From NCBI GenBank assembly GCA_024225035.1, contig JAAEMX010000211.1, forward strand, positions 148,658-212,657: a DNA stretch of 64,000 nucleotides, given 5' to 3'. A program made the translations under genes and the position numbers. This DNA comes from Lentisphaerota bacterium (GTDB lineage Bacteria > Verrucomicrobiota > Lentisphaeria > Victivallales > Victivallaceae). How positions within the stretch are numbered: the first letter of the stretch is position 1; the number at the start of each line of letters is the position of its first letter. The notes beneath the pieces are model-generated. The model searched no databases. It was not told the origin of the DNA and saw only the letters and a program-made list of their open reading frames with translations. This document shows positions 45,887 to 54,456 of this stretch, one piece after another.

Positions 45887-47827
45887 TTATGCATTAATTC
45901 TGTTCCAGAACCTGATAAGCAACAACGCTGAGCAAACTGCAACCGCTGTAAGCACTGATGCCAGCAATGCTCTGCCATAGATATAATACCCGGTGGCAAA
46001 CAGAGTACTGTAGACACCTAAACATCCCAGAAACATACATAAAATGCCTAAAGGAAGATTCTGAGCTTTATGCGCAAACGCTATTACAGCCCCATCCTTT
46101 TCAGCTTCCTGAATAACTTTTTTCCAACCCGGGCCTCCAGGACTAGTCAACTCACAAAATTTGCGTAAGTTTTCTTTGTGTGTAGGGCGGGTGATAAAAG
46201 TGACAATAACCCATGCGATAGTGGTTATAATAACACCTAGTAAAAACGTCATCCATTGTGGTATAACTATTGATGATACATGGGAATGGATTAGCTGAAA
46301 ATAAAGAGCACACAGGAACGAAACTACCATGGCTGCTATCTCACTGAAAGCATTAATTCTCCACCAGAACCAACGTAAAATGAACAATAACCCAGTTCCA
46401 GCACCAATTGATAAAAGAATATTAAACGCCTGTACAGCGTTAGTTAACTGTAAGGCAAACAATGTGGTCAGCACCATTAGAACAACAGTTGACAATCGTC
46501 CTACCCAAACCATTTGATGCTCTGAGGCATCCTTTTTAATAAAACGCTTGTAAAAGTCATTCACCACGTAAGATGAACCCCAGTTAAGGTGTGTCGAAAT
46601 TGTTGACATATAAGCAGCGATCAATGAAGCTAAAACCAATCCCAACCAACCGTTAGGCAGAAAATTAAGCATAGCTGAATAGGCAGCATCATGGCCAAGT
46701 TTATCCATAGGCAAACGTTTTTCGGGAAATGCTCTGGACAAAGAAGTAAGGCCTTTTGACTGTACGGTCAAAGCCTTGACTTGGGATCTCTGTAAAGCGG
46801 TATATGCTTCAGGATTGTTCACTATCTGTTGTATTGCAGGAGTATTCAGCTTTTTCTCGGCCTGCAGCATGTTTTGCTTAGAGTCAAGAGGAAATACCAA
46901 CATAGAACAAAGCGCAACAATAATCCACGGCCATGGGCGCAGAGCATAATGTGCTACATTGAAGAACAAAGTTGCACCAACTGCATGTCTCTCATTTTTA
47001 GCAGCCAGCATACGCTGCACCAAGTAGCCACCACCACCAGGCTCTGAACCTGGATACCAAGTGCTCCACCACTGCACAGCCAAAGGAATGATAAATGCTC
47101 CAATCAGTAAATCAGTATTGCTGAAACTGGGAAGAAGATCAAGTTTTTCGGTTAGATCCGGGTTTGCTTTAAATTGAGTAATCATACCAGTCAAGCCGCC
47201 AACTTCAGGTTGAGCCAACGCATAATACGCTGCGGCAAAGGCACCAATCATAGCAACAATAAACAAGACAAAGTCCGTTATCAAAACCCCGCGAAACCCT
47301 CCCATTGAGGAGAAAATCACAGTGACAAGTAAAGCCCAGAAAACACTTTGAAACGGAGTTATTCCAAGCATGATCGTACCTATTTTTATGGCAGCCAGCG
47401 ATACTGTTCCCATAATCATTACATTGAAAAATACTCCAAGGTATAAAGCCCTGAAGCCACGCAAAAACGCTGCTGCTTTACCGCTGTAACGCAATTCATA
47501 AAATTCAATATCTGTGACTACATTGGAGCGACGCCATAATTTTGCATAAACAAATACGGTCAGCATACCTGTGAGAAGGAAGGCCCACCATCCCCAGTTA
47601 CCGGCAATACCGTCAGTACGGACAAAGTTAGTGACCAAGTTTGGAGTGTCTGTTGAAAAAGTTGTGGCAACCATTGAAAAGCCAAGGAGCCACCATGGCA
47701 TTGAACGGCCTCCCAGAAAGAATTCGACTTTACTTTTACCTGAGGTTTTAGCTACAGCAAAACCTATTATCAGTGTTAAAGCGAAGAAACTAAAAATTAT
47801 GACCCAATCCCAGGTATTTAGATGCAT
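45887..47827 (-). CDS. Sodium:solute symporter (SSS family)
   Basis: 646 residues, about 14 transmembrane helices, in the inner membrane. SSS hallmarks: FFLGGRSMPWWLLGFSMVATTFSTDTPN at helices 1-2, the SMGGFRGVLITDF segment, QWWSTWYPGSEPGGGGYLVQRMLAAK, and the Na+ site helix AAYMSTISTHLNWGSSYVVNDFY. A hydrophilic insertion at about 325-385 (EKKLNTPAIQQIVNNPEAYTAL) is unusual. The substrate cannot be read; sugar or organic-acid uptake is common in this branch. GGGAG lies upstream of the ATG. Single gene. Confidence 0.93.
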   Translation of the reverse strand: MHLNTWDWVIIFSFFALTLIIGFAVAKTSGKSKVEFFLGGRSMPWWLLGFSMVATTFSTDTPNLVTNFVRTDGIAGNWGWWAFLLTGMLTVFVYAKLWRRSNVVTDIEFYELRYSGKAAAFLRGFRALYLGVFFNVMIMGTVSLAAIKIGTIMLGITPFQSVFWALLVTVIFSSMGGFRGVLITDFVLFIVAMIGAFAAAYYALAQPEVGGLTGMITQFKANPDLTEKLDLLPSFSNTDLLIGAFIIPLAVQWWSTWYPGSEPGGGGYLVQRMLAAKNERHAVGATLFFNVAHYALRPWPWIIVALCSMLVFPLDSKQNMLQAEKKLNTPAIQQIVNNPEAYTALQRSQVKALTVQSKGLTSLSRAFPEKRLPMDKLGHDAAYSAMLNFLPNGWLGLVLASLIAAYMSTISTHLNWGSSYVVNDFYKRFIKKDASEHQMVWVGRLSTVVLMVLTTLFALQLTNAVQAFNILLSIGAGTGLLFILRWFWWRINAFSEIAAMVVSFLCALYFQLIHSHVSSIVIPQWMTFLLGVIITTIAWVIVTFITRPTHKENLRKFCELTSPGGPGWKKVIQEAEKDGAVIAFAHKAQNLPLGILCMFLGCLGVYSTLFATGYYIYGRALLASVLTAVAVCSALLLIRFWNRINA

Positions 47828-47904
47828 GCGGTGCTCCCTTTATTGTCGTGCAAACTTAACTAAAGCCCTTTAGGTACTAGGAGCTAAAATCCCGGTCGTG
47901 ACAT

Positions 47905-49869
47905 CTATTTGTCCGTACCGTTTTTATCACCATCGTAGTGCAGGGCCATAACTGTGATATCGTCAGACTGCTCAGCGCTGCCTGCGAATTTCCTTACTGC
48001 GCTAACAATGTTTTCAACAATGTTTCTGGTGTCAAATTTAGAAACTCCGGTCTCAAGCAGAGACTCAAGTTTATCCGTACCAAACTCTTCCTGTTCTACA
48101 TTAAAGGCTTCAGTTACCCCATCAGTGTAAAGCAGGATGCTGTCTCCAGCATTCAATTTGAGCTTGGCGGTGCTATATTGAGTATCACTTATTCCAAGCG
48201 GCGGCCCGTGCAGAGTACTGATATGCTCTACTTTTTTACCGTTTCTAACCAGATACGGCGGGTTGTGCCCAGCGTTAGTGTATTCAATCTCACCGGTCCT
48301 GACATTTAGCACAGCGATAAAGTATGTGACAAACATCATGGTGTCATTGTTCCGTGCAAGCGAAGAATTTACCTCTGAAGCCATTTGACCGGTAGTTTTA
48401 TCAATAGAAGCAATCGTGCGGTGAAGAGTTTGAGTAATAGCCATAAAAAGTGAGGCTGGAACCCCCTTCCCTGACACATCGCCAACAACAAAGCATAAAT
48501 GTTCATTATCAAGAAAAAAGAAATCATAAAGATCACCGCCAACTGCTCTGGCCGGAATTAATTCAGCATAAAGAGAGAATTCTGAACAATGTGGAAAAGG
48601 AGGCCTGATTTGAGGCAGTATTCCCATTTGAATTTCTCTTGCAATATTCAGTTCACTTTCTATTTTTTCTTTAGCTGCGGTGGTATATTTCAGCGCAGCA
48701 ATATAGTCAGATAAAGCTTTCTGCATACTACCGAAAGCTCGATTTAATGCACCAATTTCGTCATGACTCTCTACTTTGGGCAAGTTGAACTCAAAATTAC
48801 CGCTGCCAATTCTAGTAGTTGCTGCAGTTAGCCTGCGAAGAGGAACTGTTACACTCTTACTGACTACGATGACGACTCCAAGCAACAACAACAGGCCTAT
48901 ACCGGCAATACCAACCGACCTGAGTTCAATATCGTTTATTTTTGAAAATAGAAAATCATTAGGAAATACTATACCAATAACCCAATCATTTGAGCGAAGG
49001 GGTGTATAAAATAAAAGGCATTTGCCTGAGTATATTTCGCTATGCCTGAAATCAACATACCCGGAATCTCCGGAAATCATTCTGCGGCCTATTTCACGAA
49101 GCTCCATATCATCATTTTCTTCCGCAATGCTAAAGATAGAAGCATCCATAACAAGAGATGGATTTGGATGCGACACTATCCGTCCGAATTTCGAAATAAG
49201 GAAAGCATAACCGTCGCCATGAAGCTTAATAGAGTTTATAAGCTTTCTCAACCATGAAAGCGACATATCTATTGTAACCACTCCCATGAAAGTTCTTCTT
49301 CCGTTCACCTTACGATAAAATGGCACTGAATAGGTAGTCATCAGGATATTGCCACAGCCTTCGTCAAAGTAAGGCTCTGTCCAAACGGAACGATCGAGGT
49401 TTTGCGGCAATGTAAACCATTTCTGATAAAAATACTGGTATTTATCGCTTCCCGGTTTCATTACTTTTAAGTTGCGGTCGCTGTCGTAGCAACAATAAAG
49501 CATGTAGTAACGCTGTCCAACATTAAATGCATTGGGTTTAAAGGCTATAGAACCGCCATAAACTGAAGGTAAATCTTTTTGCAGGCTTTGAAGTGTACTG
49601 CGGAGTAATATTTCCATTTGGCGCTCATCTATGTCTTCATTTTCCATCATCAATGCCATTTGGCGAGCAGCGCGCTGAGTTTCAAGAAACGCTTGGTCAA
49701 GTTGATTGGCTGATGCCTTAGCCGCATTCATAGTTGCCACTTCAACCCCGCTTATCATAACTTGCCATATCTGCCAGGCCATAAACGAAAAAATAACAAC
49801 GAAGATGATTATGACGCAAGTAAGAATATAAAAACTCTGTTTAAACGCCAGACTTCGATTTTTGAACAT
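47905..49869 (-). CDS. Membrane-bound SpoIIE/RsbU-type PP2C phosphatase with Cache sensor and HAMP
   Basis: 654 residues. Order: TM1 (about 12-34), periplasmic double-Cache-like sensor (about 35-310, with GVVTIDMSLSWL and GDGYAFLISKFGRIVSHPNP), TM2 (GIAGIGLLLLLGVVIVV), HAMP (KSVTVPLRRLTAATTRIGSG), a coiled coil (AKEKIESELNIAREIQMGILP), then the SpoIIE/PP2C domain with GGDLYDFF, VGDVSGKGVPASLFMA, NAGHNPPYL, YTDGVTEAFN and SDDITVMAL. Metal Asp residues are intact. It likely dephosphorylates an anti-sigma-factor antagonist. It lies 2 nt after the binding-protein gene, so a joint sensory pathway is plausible. Ribosome-binding site AGAGGT. Confidence 0.93.
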   Translation of the reverse strand: MFKNRSLAFKQSFYILTCVIIIFVVIFSFMAWQIWQVMISGVEVATMNAAKASANQLDQAFLETQRAARQMALMMENEDIDERQMEILLRSTLQSLQKDLPSVYGGSIAFKPNAFNVGQRYYMLYCCYDSDRNLKVMKPGSDKYQYFYQKWFTLPQNLDRSVWTEPYFDEGCGNILMTTYSVPFYRKVNGRRTFMGVVTIDMSLSWLRKLINSIKLHGDGYAFLISKFGRIVSHPNPSLVMDASIFSIAEENDDMELREIGRRMISGDSGYVDFRHSEIYSGKCLLFYTPLRSNDWVIGIVFPNDFLFSKINDIELRSVGIAGIGLLLLLGVVIVVSKSVTVPLRRLTAATTRIGSGNFEFNLPKVESHDEIGALNRAFGSMQKALSDYIAALKYTTAAKEKIESELNIAREIQMGILPQIRPPFPHCSEFSLYAELIPARAVGGDLYDFFFLDNEHLCFVVGDVSGKGVPASLFMAITQTLHRTIASIDKTTGQMASEVNSSLARNNDTMMFVTYFIAVLNVRTGEIEYTNAGHNPPYLVRNGKKVEHISTLHGPPLGISDTQYSTAKLKLNAGDSILLYTDGVTEAFNVEQEEFGTDKLESLLETGVSKFDTRNIVENIVSAVRKFAGSAEQSDDITVMALHYDGDKNGTDK

Positions 49870-49871
49870 TA

Positions 49872-50864
49872 TTACCTCTCTTGTTTAAATGATTCTGCTA
49901 TCTTGCAGAAATCATTATATCTGGGAATATGATCAATAACCCCCATGATTTTAAGAATCTTTGCAGTTTTACGAAACGCTGCTGGAGCAAGCTTTCCGTA
50001 ATAGTCTTTCTTCTTTGGGAAAATCAATTTTTCCATTTTATTAAGCATCCAACGTTGATGTGCAACATTGAATGGACGGTATCCTTCTCTGCAATACTTA
50101 TGAACTAACTCTACTGCCTGCTTTTTATTGTTAAAGGCAGCATGCCAACCTTCCAGAGTTGCTTCCAATAGTTTTTTGCATACTTCCGGGTTTTTCTTCC
50201 AATATTCCTTAAGACAATATATGCCGTCTTCAGGAATATCTAAATTGTAATCGCTGAAAAAAAACGTTGATAATTCATCCTCATTGATTCCAGCATTTAA
50301 TATCATATGATATTCATTGTACCACATTGTTGTAAGTACATCAACACCATGCCACAAAAACAAATCGGCATCACTGAGGATTGGGACTATTTTTGCTTTT
50401 ACTTTATTTTTCATCAGTAGAACTTCAGGTATAACTTTGAAATCTACTGTCCATATACCAACCTTGCGTCCGTTCATGTCTTTTATGCTTTTTATGCCGC
50501 TGTCTTTACGTGCAACAAAAACTAATGCTGACTTTTGGGAAATCTGGCCGATATTGACTAGCGGCAAGCCCTTACATTGAGCTTTAATGGCAGTAGAGAG
50601 AAATACTGTAATAAAATCTGTTTTTTTGTTCTTTAGCAAATCAAAAATAGACTCATAAGGCTTTTTATGCCTTAACTCCACTATTAATCCCTTTTTCTTA
50701 TAAAACCCTTTTTGCAGTGCCATATAGTAACCGGCAAATTGAGCTTGGGGGAACCACTGCAAGGTTAACGACACTTTCTTATAGTCATTATTCTCAGGTG
50801 AGATTTTATGAGCGTAAGAGTTAAGTGCCAACAACAATAAAAGTGCAATAAAAGTACGCAACAC
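49872..50864 (-). CDS. NMT1/THI5-like periplasmic substrate-binding protein
   Basis: 330 residues from a GTG at 50864, chosen for AAGGAA 6 nt upstream, the signal peptide that then begins at once (LRTFIALLLLLALNSYA), and a promoter between it and the more distal ATG at 50909. The mature part has SLTLQWFPQAQFAGYYMALQKGF, the family signature, and GRKVGIWTVDFKVIPEV. Members bind thiamine pyrimidine precursors, nitrate, taurine or similar small molecules for ABC import. No ABC permease or ATPase is here. The next gene is a transmembrane phosphatase, so this protein may act as a ligand sensor. Confidence 0.85.
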   Translation of the reverse strand: MLRTFIALLLLLALNSYAHKISPENNDYKKVSLTLQWFPQAQFAGYYMALQKGFYKKKGLIVELRHKKPYESIFDLLKNKKTDFITVFLSTAIKAQCKGLPLVNIGQISQKSALVFVARKDSGIKSIKDMNGRKVGIWTVDFKVIPEVLLMKNKVKAKIVPILSDADLFLWHGVDVLTTMWYNEYHMILNAGINEDELSTFFFSDYNLDIPEDGIYCLKEYWKKNPEVCKKLLEATLEGWHAAFNNKKQAVELVHKYCREGYRPFNVAHQRWMLNKMEKLIFPKKKDYYGKLAPAAFRKTAKILKIMGVIDHIPRYNDFCKIAESFKQER

Positions 50865-50900
50865 AATGTGTTCCTTCTCTGGTTTTCCTTTTGCTTTTGC

Positions 50901-50929
50901 AATATACAATTAACTATCAAATTATGCAA
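50901..50929 (-). promoter_or_regulatory. Promoter of the binding-protein/phosphatase operon
   Basis: On the minus strand TTGCAT (50929-50924), 17-nt spacer, TATATT (50906-50901). Transcription would start near 50894, giving about 30 nt of leader before the GTG at 50864 and excluding the ATG at 50909. Confidence 0.6.
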
Positions 50930-51029
50930 GTGTATGCTCAATAAAAAGACTCTTTAATCAAGGCTGAGAATGAAGGTGTTATTAAATATGGGAACTAGTG
51001 AAAAATATATTAATTATTAAGCCTGACAG

Positions 51030-51521
51030 TCAAATAATAACTTGATGCCATGCTTCCAGTTTTTTCTCAAAAGACCAGGACGCGTTTGCCGGACTGGTTG
51101 ATGGTAAAACAATCATTTCTACTTCAGGCAAATCCATTTTTGAACAATGCCTGACGAAAAGTTTATGCGAAGCCTGGCCGTTGAAAAAAATGGTTTTTAT
51201 ATTAGGACATTGCTCAAGAAGCCATTGAAAGTCATTGGCTTCTTCGCGGACAATATCAGCATCAAGGCTGCCTTTGCGTACACATCTATGCACAGTGTCC
51301 CAAAGAGCAATTTTGTGATTATATAAGTGTTCGATCCTGTCAGCATAGGGTATCTTATAATCAAAGTGGAGCAGTTCTCCCATGATTCGCCAAAAGGCAT
51401 TTCTGGGGTAAGCGTAATATTGTTGACGCCGTAGAGATTCAACACCGGGCATTGAACCTAGTACAAGTTTTTCAGCATCACTTTTATAAAATGGGGCAAA
51501 AGAATAAATATGTTCATTCAT
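51030..51521 (-). CDS. DNA-deoxyinosine (hypoxanthine-DNA) glycosylase, UDG superfamily family 6
   Basis: Removes hypoxanthine from deaminated adenine. 163 residues, family length. Motif 1 is VLGSMPGVESLRRQQYYAYPRNAFWRIM (about 21-48), the HDG signature with catalytic Asn; the C-terminal part has IFFNGQASHKLF and VLPSTSPANASWSFEKKLEAW, the motif 2 loop. No uracil-DNA glycosylase GQDPYH motif, which excludes family 1. The 4-nt gap to azoR shows cotranscription. Confidence 0.88.
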   Translation of the reverse strand: MNEHIYSFAPFYKSDAEKLVLGSMPGVESLRRQQYYAYPRNAFWRIMGELLHFDYKIPYADRIEHLYNHKIALWDTVHRCVRKGSLDADIVREEANDFQWLLEQCPNIKTIFFNGQASHKLFVRHCSKMDLPEVEMIVLPSTSPANASWSFEKKLEAWHQVII

Positions 51522-51525
51522 AATT

Positions 51526-52149
51526 TTAAAAATTCAACGCACTAACCAGAGCTTCTTCTTCAGCCTGCTGTCGGTTTTTTTCTGCTATCTCTTCATTTAT
51601 ATCCTGTCCCTCAGCGACAAGTTCACGAATATCAGTGAACCCAATAAAACGAAGATAAGAGTACAGATATTGGCGCTGAAAGTCAAATGCCTTTCCATTT
51701 TCATCCGAATAAATTCCACCTCTAGTTAATATCAACATTACCGGTTTACCAGTAATTTTTCCCTGGACAGTACCATCTTCAAGGTATTCAAAGCACATCC
51801 CGGGCTGAGTTATAATATCGATATACTGTTTTAGCTTGTACGGAAAAAGGAAATTCCACATTGGAGCACTGATTACATATTTATCAGCAGAGGCAAACTG
51901 TTTAAAAAAGCGTTCCACTCTGCGCCATGTCTGTTGTTCATCAGGATCTAAACCTTCTCCACGAAAATCGTAGCGGGCATTTGCTGCTACGCAGTCAAAT
52001 TCAGGAAGATCCATTTTCCATAAATCAAGAACTTCAGGAACAAATGTTGGATGATTCCTTAAATAACTATGGATAAAAATATCAGCAAGACGTCTTGAGT
52101 AAGATCTTTCGCCGCGAGGCGATGAACAAATATGCAAAAGTTTATTCAT
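51526..52149 (-). CDS. azoR: FMN-dependent NADH-azoreductase
   Basis: Flavodoxin-fold quinone/azo reductase. 207 residues from the ATG at 52149 (MNKLLHICSSPRGERS), chosen because AAGGGGG lies upstream; the frame to 52188 runs into the terminator of the neighbouring gene. Motifs: SSPRGERSYSRRLADIF for the FMN phosphate, SAPMWNFLFPYKLKQYIDIIT (W-N-F loop typical of AzoR), and LILTRGGIYSD. Roles are quinone and nitro-compound reduction. It lies 4 nt before the deoxyinosine glycosylase gene in the same transcript. Confidence 0.92.
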   Translation of the reverse strand: MNKLLHICSSPRGERSYSRRLADIFIHSYLRNHPTFVPEVLDLWKMDLPEFDCVAANARYDFRGEGLDPDEQQTWRRVERFFKQFASADKYVISAPMWNFLFPYKLKQYIDIITQPGMCFEYLEDGTVQGKITGKPVMLILTRGGIYSDENGKAFDFQRQYLYSYLRFIGFTDIRELVAEGQDINEEIAEKNRQQAEEEALVSALNF

Positions 52150-52167
52150 GACAACCCCCTTGTTTAT

Positions 52168-52200
52168 AAAAAAGGCGGTTCGCTGCATCTACGAACCACC
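52168..52200 (-). terminator. Terminator of the Cys-rich lipoprotein gene
   Basis: 9-bp stem GGCGGTTCG / CGAACCACC (52174-52182, 52192-52200; one G-U), loop of 9, followed on the minus strand by TTTTTTAT. It lies 18 nt after the stop at 52219 and just upstream of azoR. Confidence 0.85.
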
Positions 52201-52218
52201 CACGCTAGAGCAATACCG

Positions 52219-52620
52219 TTATTTCATTTTTTTCTGCTTACACATTTCTGCTTTCATTTTCTGCATATCAGCTTCAGACATGTCTTTCATGCCGGTCATT
52301 TTACCTTTACATTTTGGACACATATCTTTATTTTTCTTGCAGCATTTTGGGCACATCATAGTTTTGCATTTATCACATTTCATGCAATGCCCTTTGCAGC
52401 ACTTCATGCAAACTTCTTTTTTACAGCCACAACAGCACATGCAGTCTTTCATTTTACAATCTTTGCTGCAGCAGCAGCATTTCACATCCTGCATATCGCC
52501 CTTCATGCAAGTTTTTGCTGGACAAGCCGGATCTGTGTCGCTGGAGCCACTGCAACAACAGCCTGTCATGACAAAAGTAATACCAAGGGTCAAGACTGCA
52601 AGAATAAGCAGTTTTTTCAT
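52219..52620 (-). CDS. Extremely cysteine-rich lipoprotein
   Basis: 133 residues, of which 27 are Cys, including the lipid-modified one. Signal peptide with lipobox MTGC, Cys at about residue 21. The mature chain is built of short C-x2-C, CC and CCCC units separated by Lys/Met (for example KCCCCSKDCKMKDCMCCCGC and MCPKCCKKNKDMCPKCKGKM), then a Met/Lys-rich tail. Metallothionein-like metal binding on the outer side of a membrane is the obvious inference, but no named family is recognised. The opposite-strand open frames are antisense shadows. Ribosome-binding site GGAGAG. Same direction as the polyferredoxin gene but 144 nt apart. Confidence 0.8.
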   Translation of the reverse strand: MKKLLILAVLTLGITFVMTGCCCSGSSDTDPACPAKTCMKGDMQDVKCCCCSKDCKMKDCMCCCGCKKEVCMKCCKGHCMKCDKCKTMMCPKCCKKNKDMCPKCKGKMTGMKDMSEADMQKMKAEMCKQKKMK

Positions 52621-52722
52621 GAGATCTCTCCTTTTCCATGTTTGATAAAACGCAAATTTCCAGAACAGAAATTCCTACTAATTTAAATTATACAAGAAAG
52701 TTTCAGAAAAAACAAGAGTCGA

Positions 52723-52774
52723 ATAAAAATTTTAAAACGGGGACTGTCAGTATTGATAAAAAATTTAAAACGGG
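52723..52774. repeat. 19-nt direct repeat at the polyferredoxin stop codon
   Basis: Two copies of ATAAAAA(T/A)TTTAAAACGGG at 52723-52741 and 52756-52774, differing at one base. The second copy contains the stop codon of the polyferredoxin gene on the minus strand. It looks like a local duplication. Confidence 0.7.
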
Positions 52775-54456
52775 AAACCGTCTGAAATATCTTTTGCTTT
52801 GACAGTAATATGTTTTTGTGCTTTTTCGTGACGAGCTAACCCGGTAACAATAACTGCTTTGTCAGGACGTGCAGGGCAAATTTGCTGACATGCTCCACAA
52901 CCAATGCAGTATTGTGGTATTACCTTAGGAATTCTCAGTCCGTATTTCCACTCAATCATCTCAAGAGCTCCGGTGGGACAATGCTCCGCACAAGCCCCAC
53001 ATTGTGTCATTTGACGCGGAACTATGCAACGATCAAAATGGTATTTAACCCGCCCTATTCGCGTGAGCTGTTTTTGGGCCAGCGGCAATGGGATTAAAGC
53101 TCCTGTCGGGCATACATTCGAACATATATTGCATTCAAACTCACACATTCTGGTGTCATAATCGAGATGAGGCATCATGACCCCAGTGGGACCATATTGA
53201 AATGACGCTGATTTGATGACTTTGGATGGGCAATGACTAATACACAGGTGACAAGAAGTACATCGGTTGATAAAACGATCTCGGTTCACTGCCCCGGGCG
53301 GCATTACCGGGGTGTATTTTTTTGCTGTCATTTTTAACAATGGAGCAGCTACCGCAGCAGCAATCCCAGCGCCACCTACACTAATAAGAAACTCACGGCG
53401 TCCAAAATCAATAATTTCAGGAAACCTGTGGTGTCTTTTCTGAAGCAATTCCTGATTTGACAAGTGTGAGTGAGCCGCAGCTTCATGTTCAGTTTCGGAT
53501 AAATGATGTACCTTTTCCCGTTTATGCGGGTGCCTTTTCTGGTAAGCAGCATTGTCACTTACGCTTTTGCTTAACGGTTCATGCAGAGAAAAATGCTCGG
53601 AAATCTCTTTGTGGTGACGGTAGCGCTTAGCAACCCTCATTTTTATACCTGAGGTAATACACGTCTCAATACAGTTCAGGCACATTACACAACGGCTGAA
53701 ATCAATTTTCTGTTTGCGCAGATTTATACACCCAGCCTTGCATATTTGTTCACACTTCTTACACCCCGGACAAACGGGCCCTGTAAGCTGTACTTTAAAT
53801 ACAGAAAAGCGGGCAAGAAAGCTAAGAAAAGTTCCAACCGGGCAAACACTATTGCAAAACAATCTTCCCCAACATATAGAAGCAACTGCCAGCAAAACAA
53901 ACATGAATGAGACAATGCCAAAAGTGTACAGGGAAAATGCCAATTGCGGCTGTGGCACACCATAACTGCCGTCACTGATTCTGTACAGCAAGCCATTTCC
54001 CCAAATATATACTGGTTTAAAAATTGTCGTAACTGTTCTGCCAAAAAAAGAATACGGATCCATGAAACCTAGAGGAAGCATAACTCCTGCAACTAACGCA
54101 ACAATAGTTCCAACAAGAATAGCATAACGCAGAGAACGTAACGAAGGCATTTGTTTGAACTTTTTTTTGCCAAGAGTAAAAACATAAGTCAAAATATCCT
54201 GCAGGGTTCCAAGCGGACAAATAAAAGAACAGTAAACTCTTCCTATAAGCAGCGTGACAATGATAATTATCGCACAGGATATGAATGCAGCCATTGCCAA
54301 ATAAGCTGTGCTTTTCATCAACGCAGGAAAGAACTGTACAGCTAGGAACTTAGTCCATTCCGGAGGCAGGAAAAATATTAAAAAGAAGAAAGCAAATGTT
54401 ACACCGGAACAAACAAGGCGAAAAATTCGCCAGTAATTCGTTTTTGACTTACTCAA
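52765..54456 (-). CDS. Fused NapH/NapG-like membrane polyferredoxin with internal Tat motif
   Basis: 563 residues. Order: four transmembrane helices (about 11-32, 50-72, 111-131, 172-198); NapH-type CSFICP (76-81) and CNSVCP (201-206); two 4Fe-4S motifs (CPGCKKCEQICKAGC, CVMCLNCIETC, about 229-266); a His-rich linker (about 280-345); a twin-arginine motif FGRREFLISVGGAG (352-364) before a fifth helix; then Fe-S motifs CTSCHLCISHCP, CEFECNICSNVCP, CGACAEHCP and CIGCGACQQICP. This looks like quinol-oxidising NapH joined to exported NapG. Electrons would pass from menaquinol to a periplasmic acceptor. Overlaps the DUF362 gene by 4 bp. Confidence 0.85.
   Translation of the reverse strand: MSKSKTNYWRIFRLVCSGVTFAFFFLIFFLPPEWTKFLAVQFFPALMKSTAYLAMAAFISCAIIIIVTLLIGRVYCSFICPLGTLQDILTYVFTLGKKKFKQMPSLRSLRYAILVGTIVALVAGVMLPLGFMDPYSFFGRTVTTIFKPVYIWGNGLLYRISDGSYGVPQPQLAFSLYTFGIVSFMFVLLAVASICWGRLFCNSVCPVGTFLSFLARFSVFKVQLTGPVCPGCKKCEQICKAGCINLRKQKIDFSRCVMCLNCIETCITSGIKMRVAKRYRHHKEISEHFSLHEPLSKSVSDNAAYQKRHPHKREKVHHLSETEHEAAAHSHLSNQELLQKRHHRFPEIIDFGRREFLISVGGAGIAAAVAAPLLKMTAKKYTPVMPPGAVNRDRFINRCTSCHLCISHCPSKVIKSASFQYGPTGVMMPHLDYDTRMCEFECNICSNVCPTGALIPLPLAQKQLTRIGRVKYHFDRCIVPRQMTQCGACAEHCPTGALEMIEWKYGLRIPKVIPQYCIGCGACQQICPARPDKAVIVTGLARHEKAQKHITVKAKDISDGFPF

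Noticed and set aside
50865-51029. TPP riboswitch upstream of the THI5-like gene
   Set aside because: The conserved CUGAGA and ACCUG elements are absent; instead a plain promoter lies about 30-60 nt before the start.
52132-52686. Phe/His/Ala-rich and Ser/Gln-rich plus-strand frames of 165-184 codons
   Set aside because: They are the antisense reading of the Cys-rich lipoprotein (Cys/Lys codons reversed give Ala, His, Phe). The minus frame has a lipobox and terminator.
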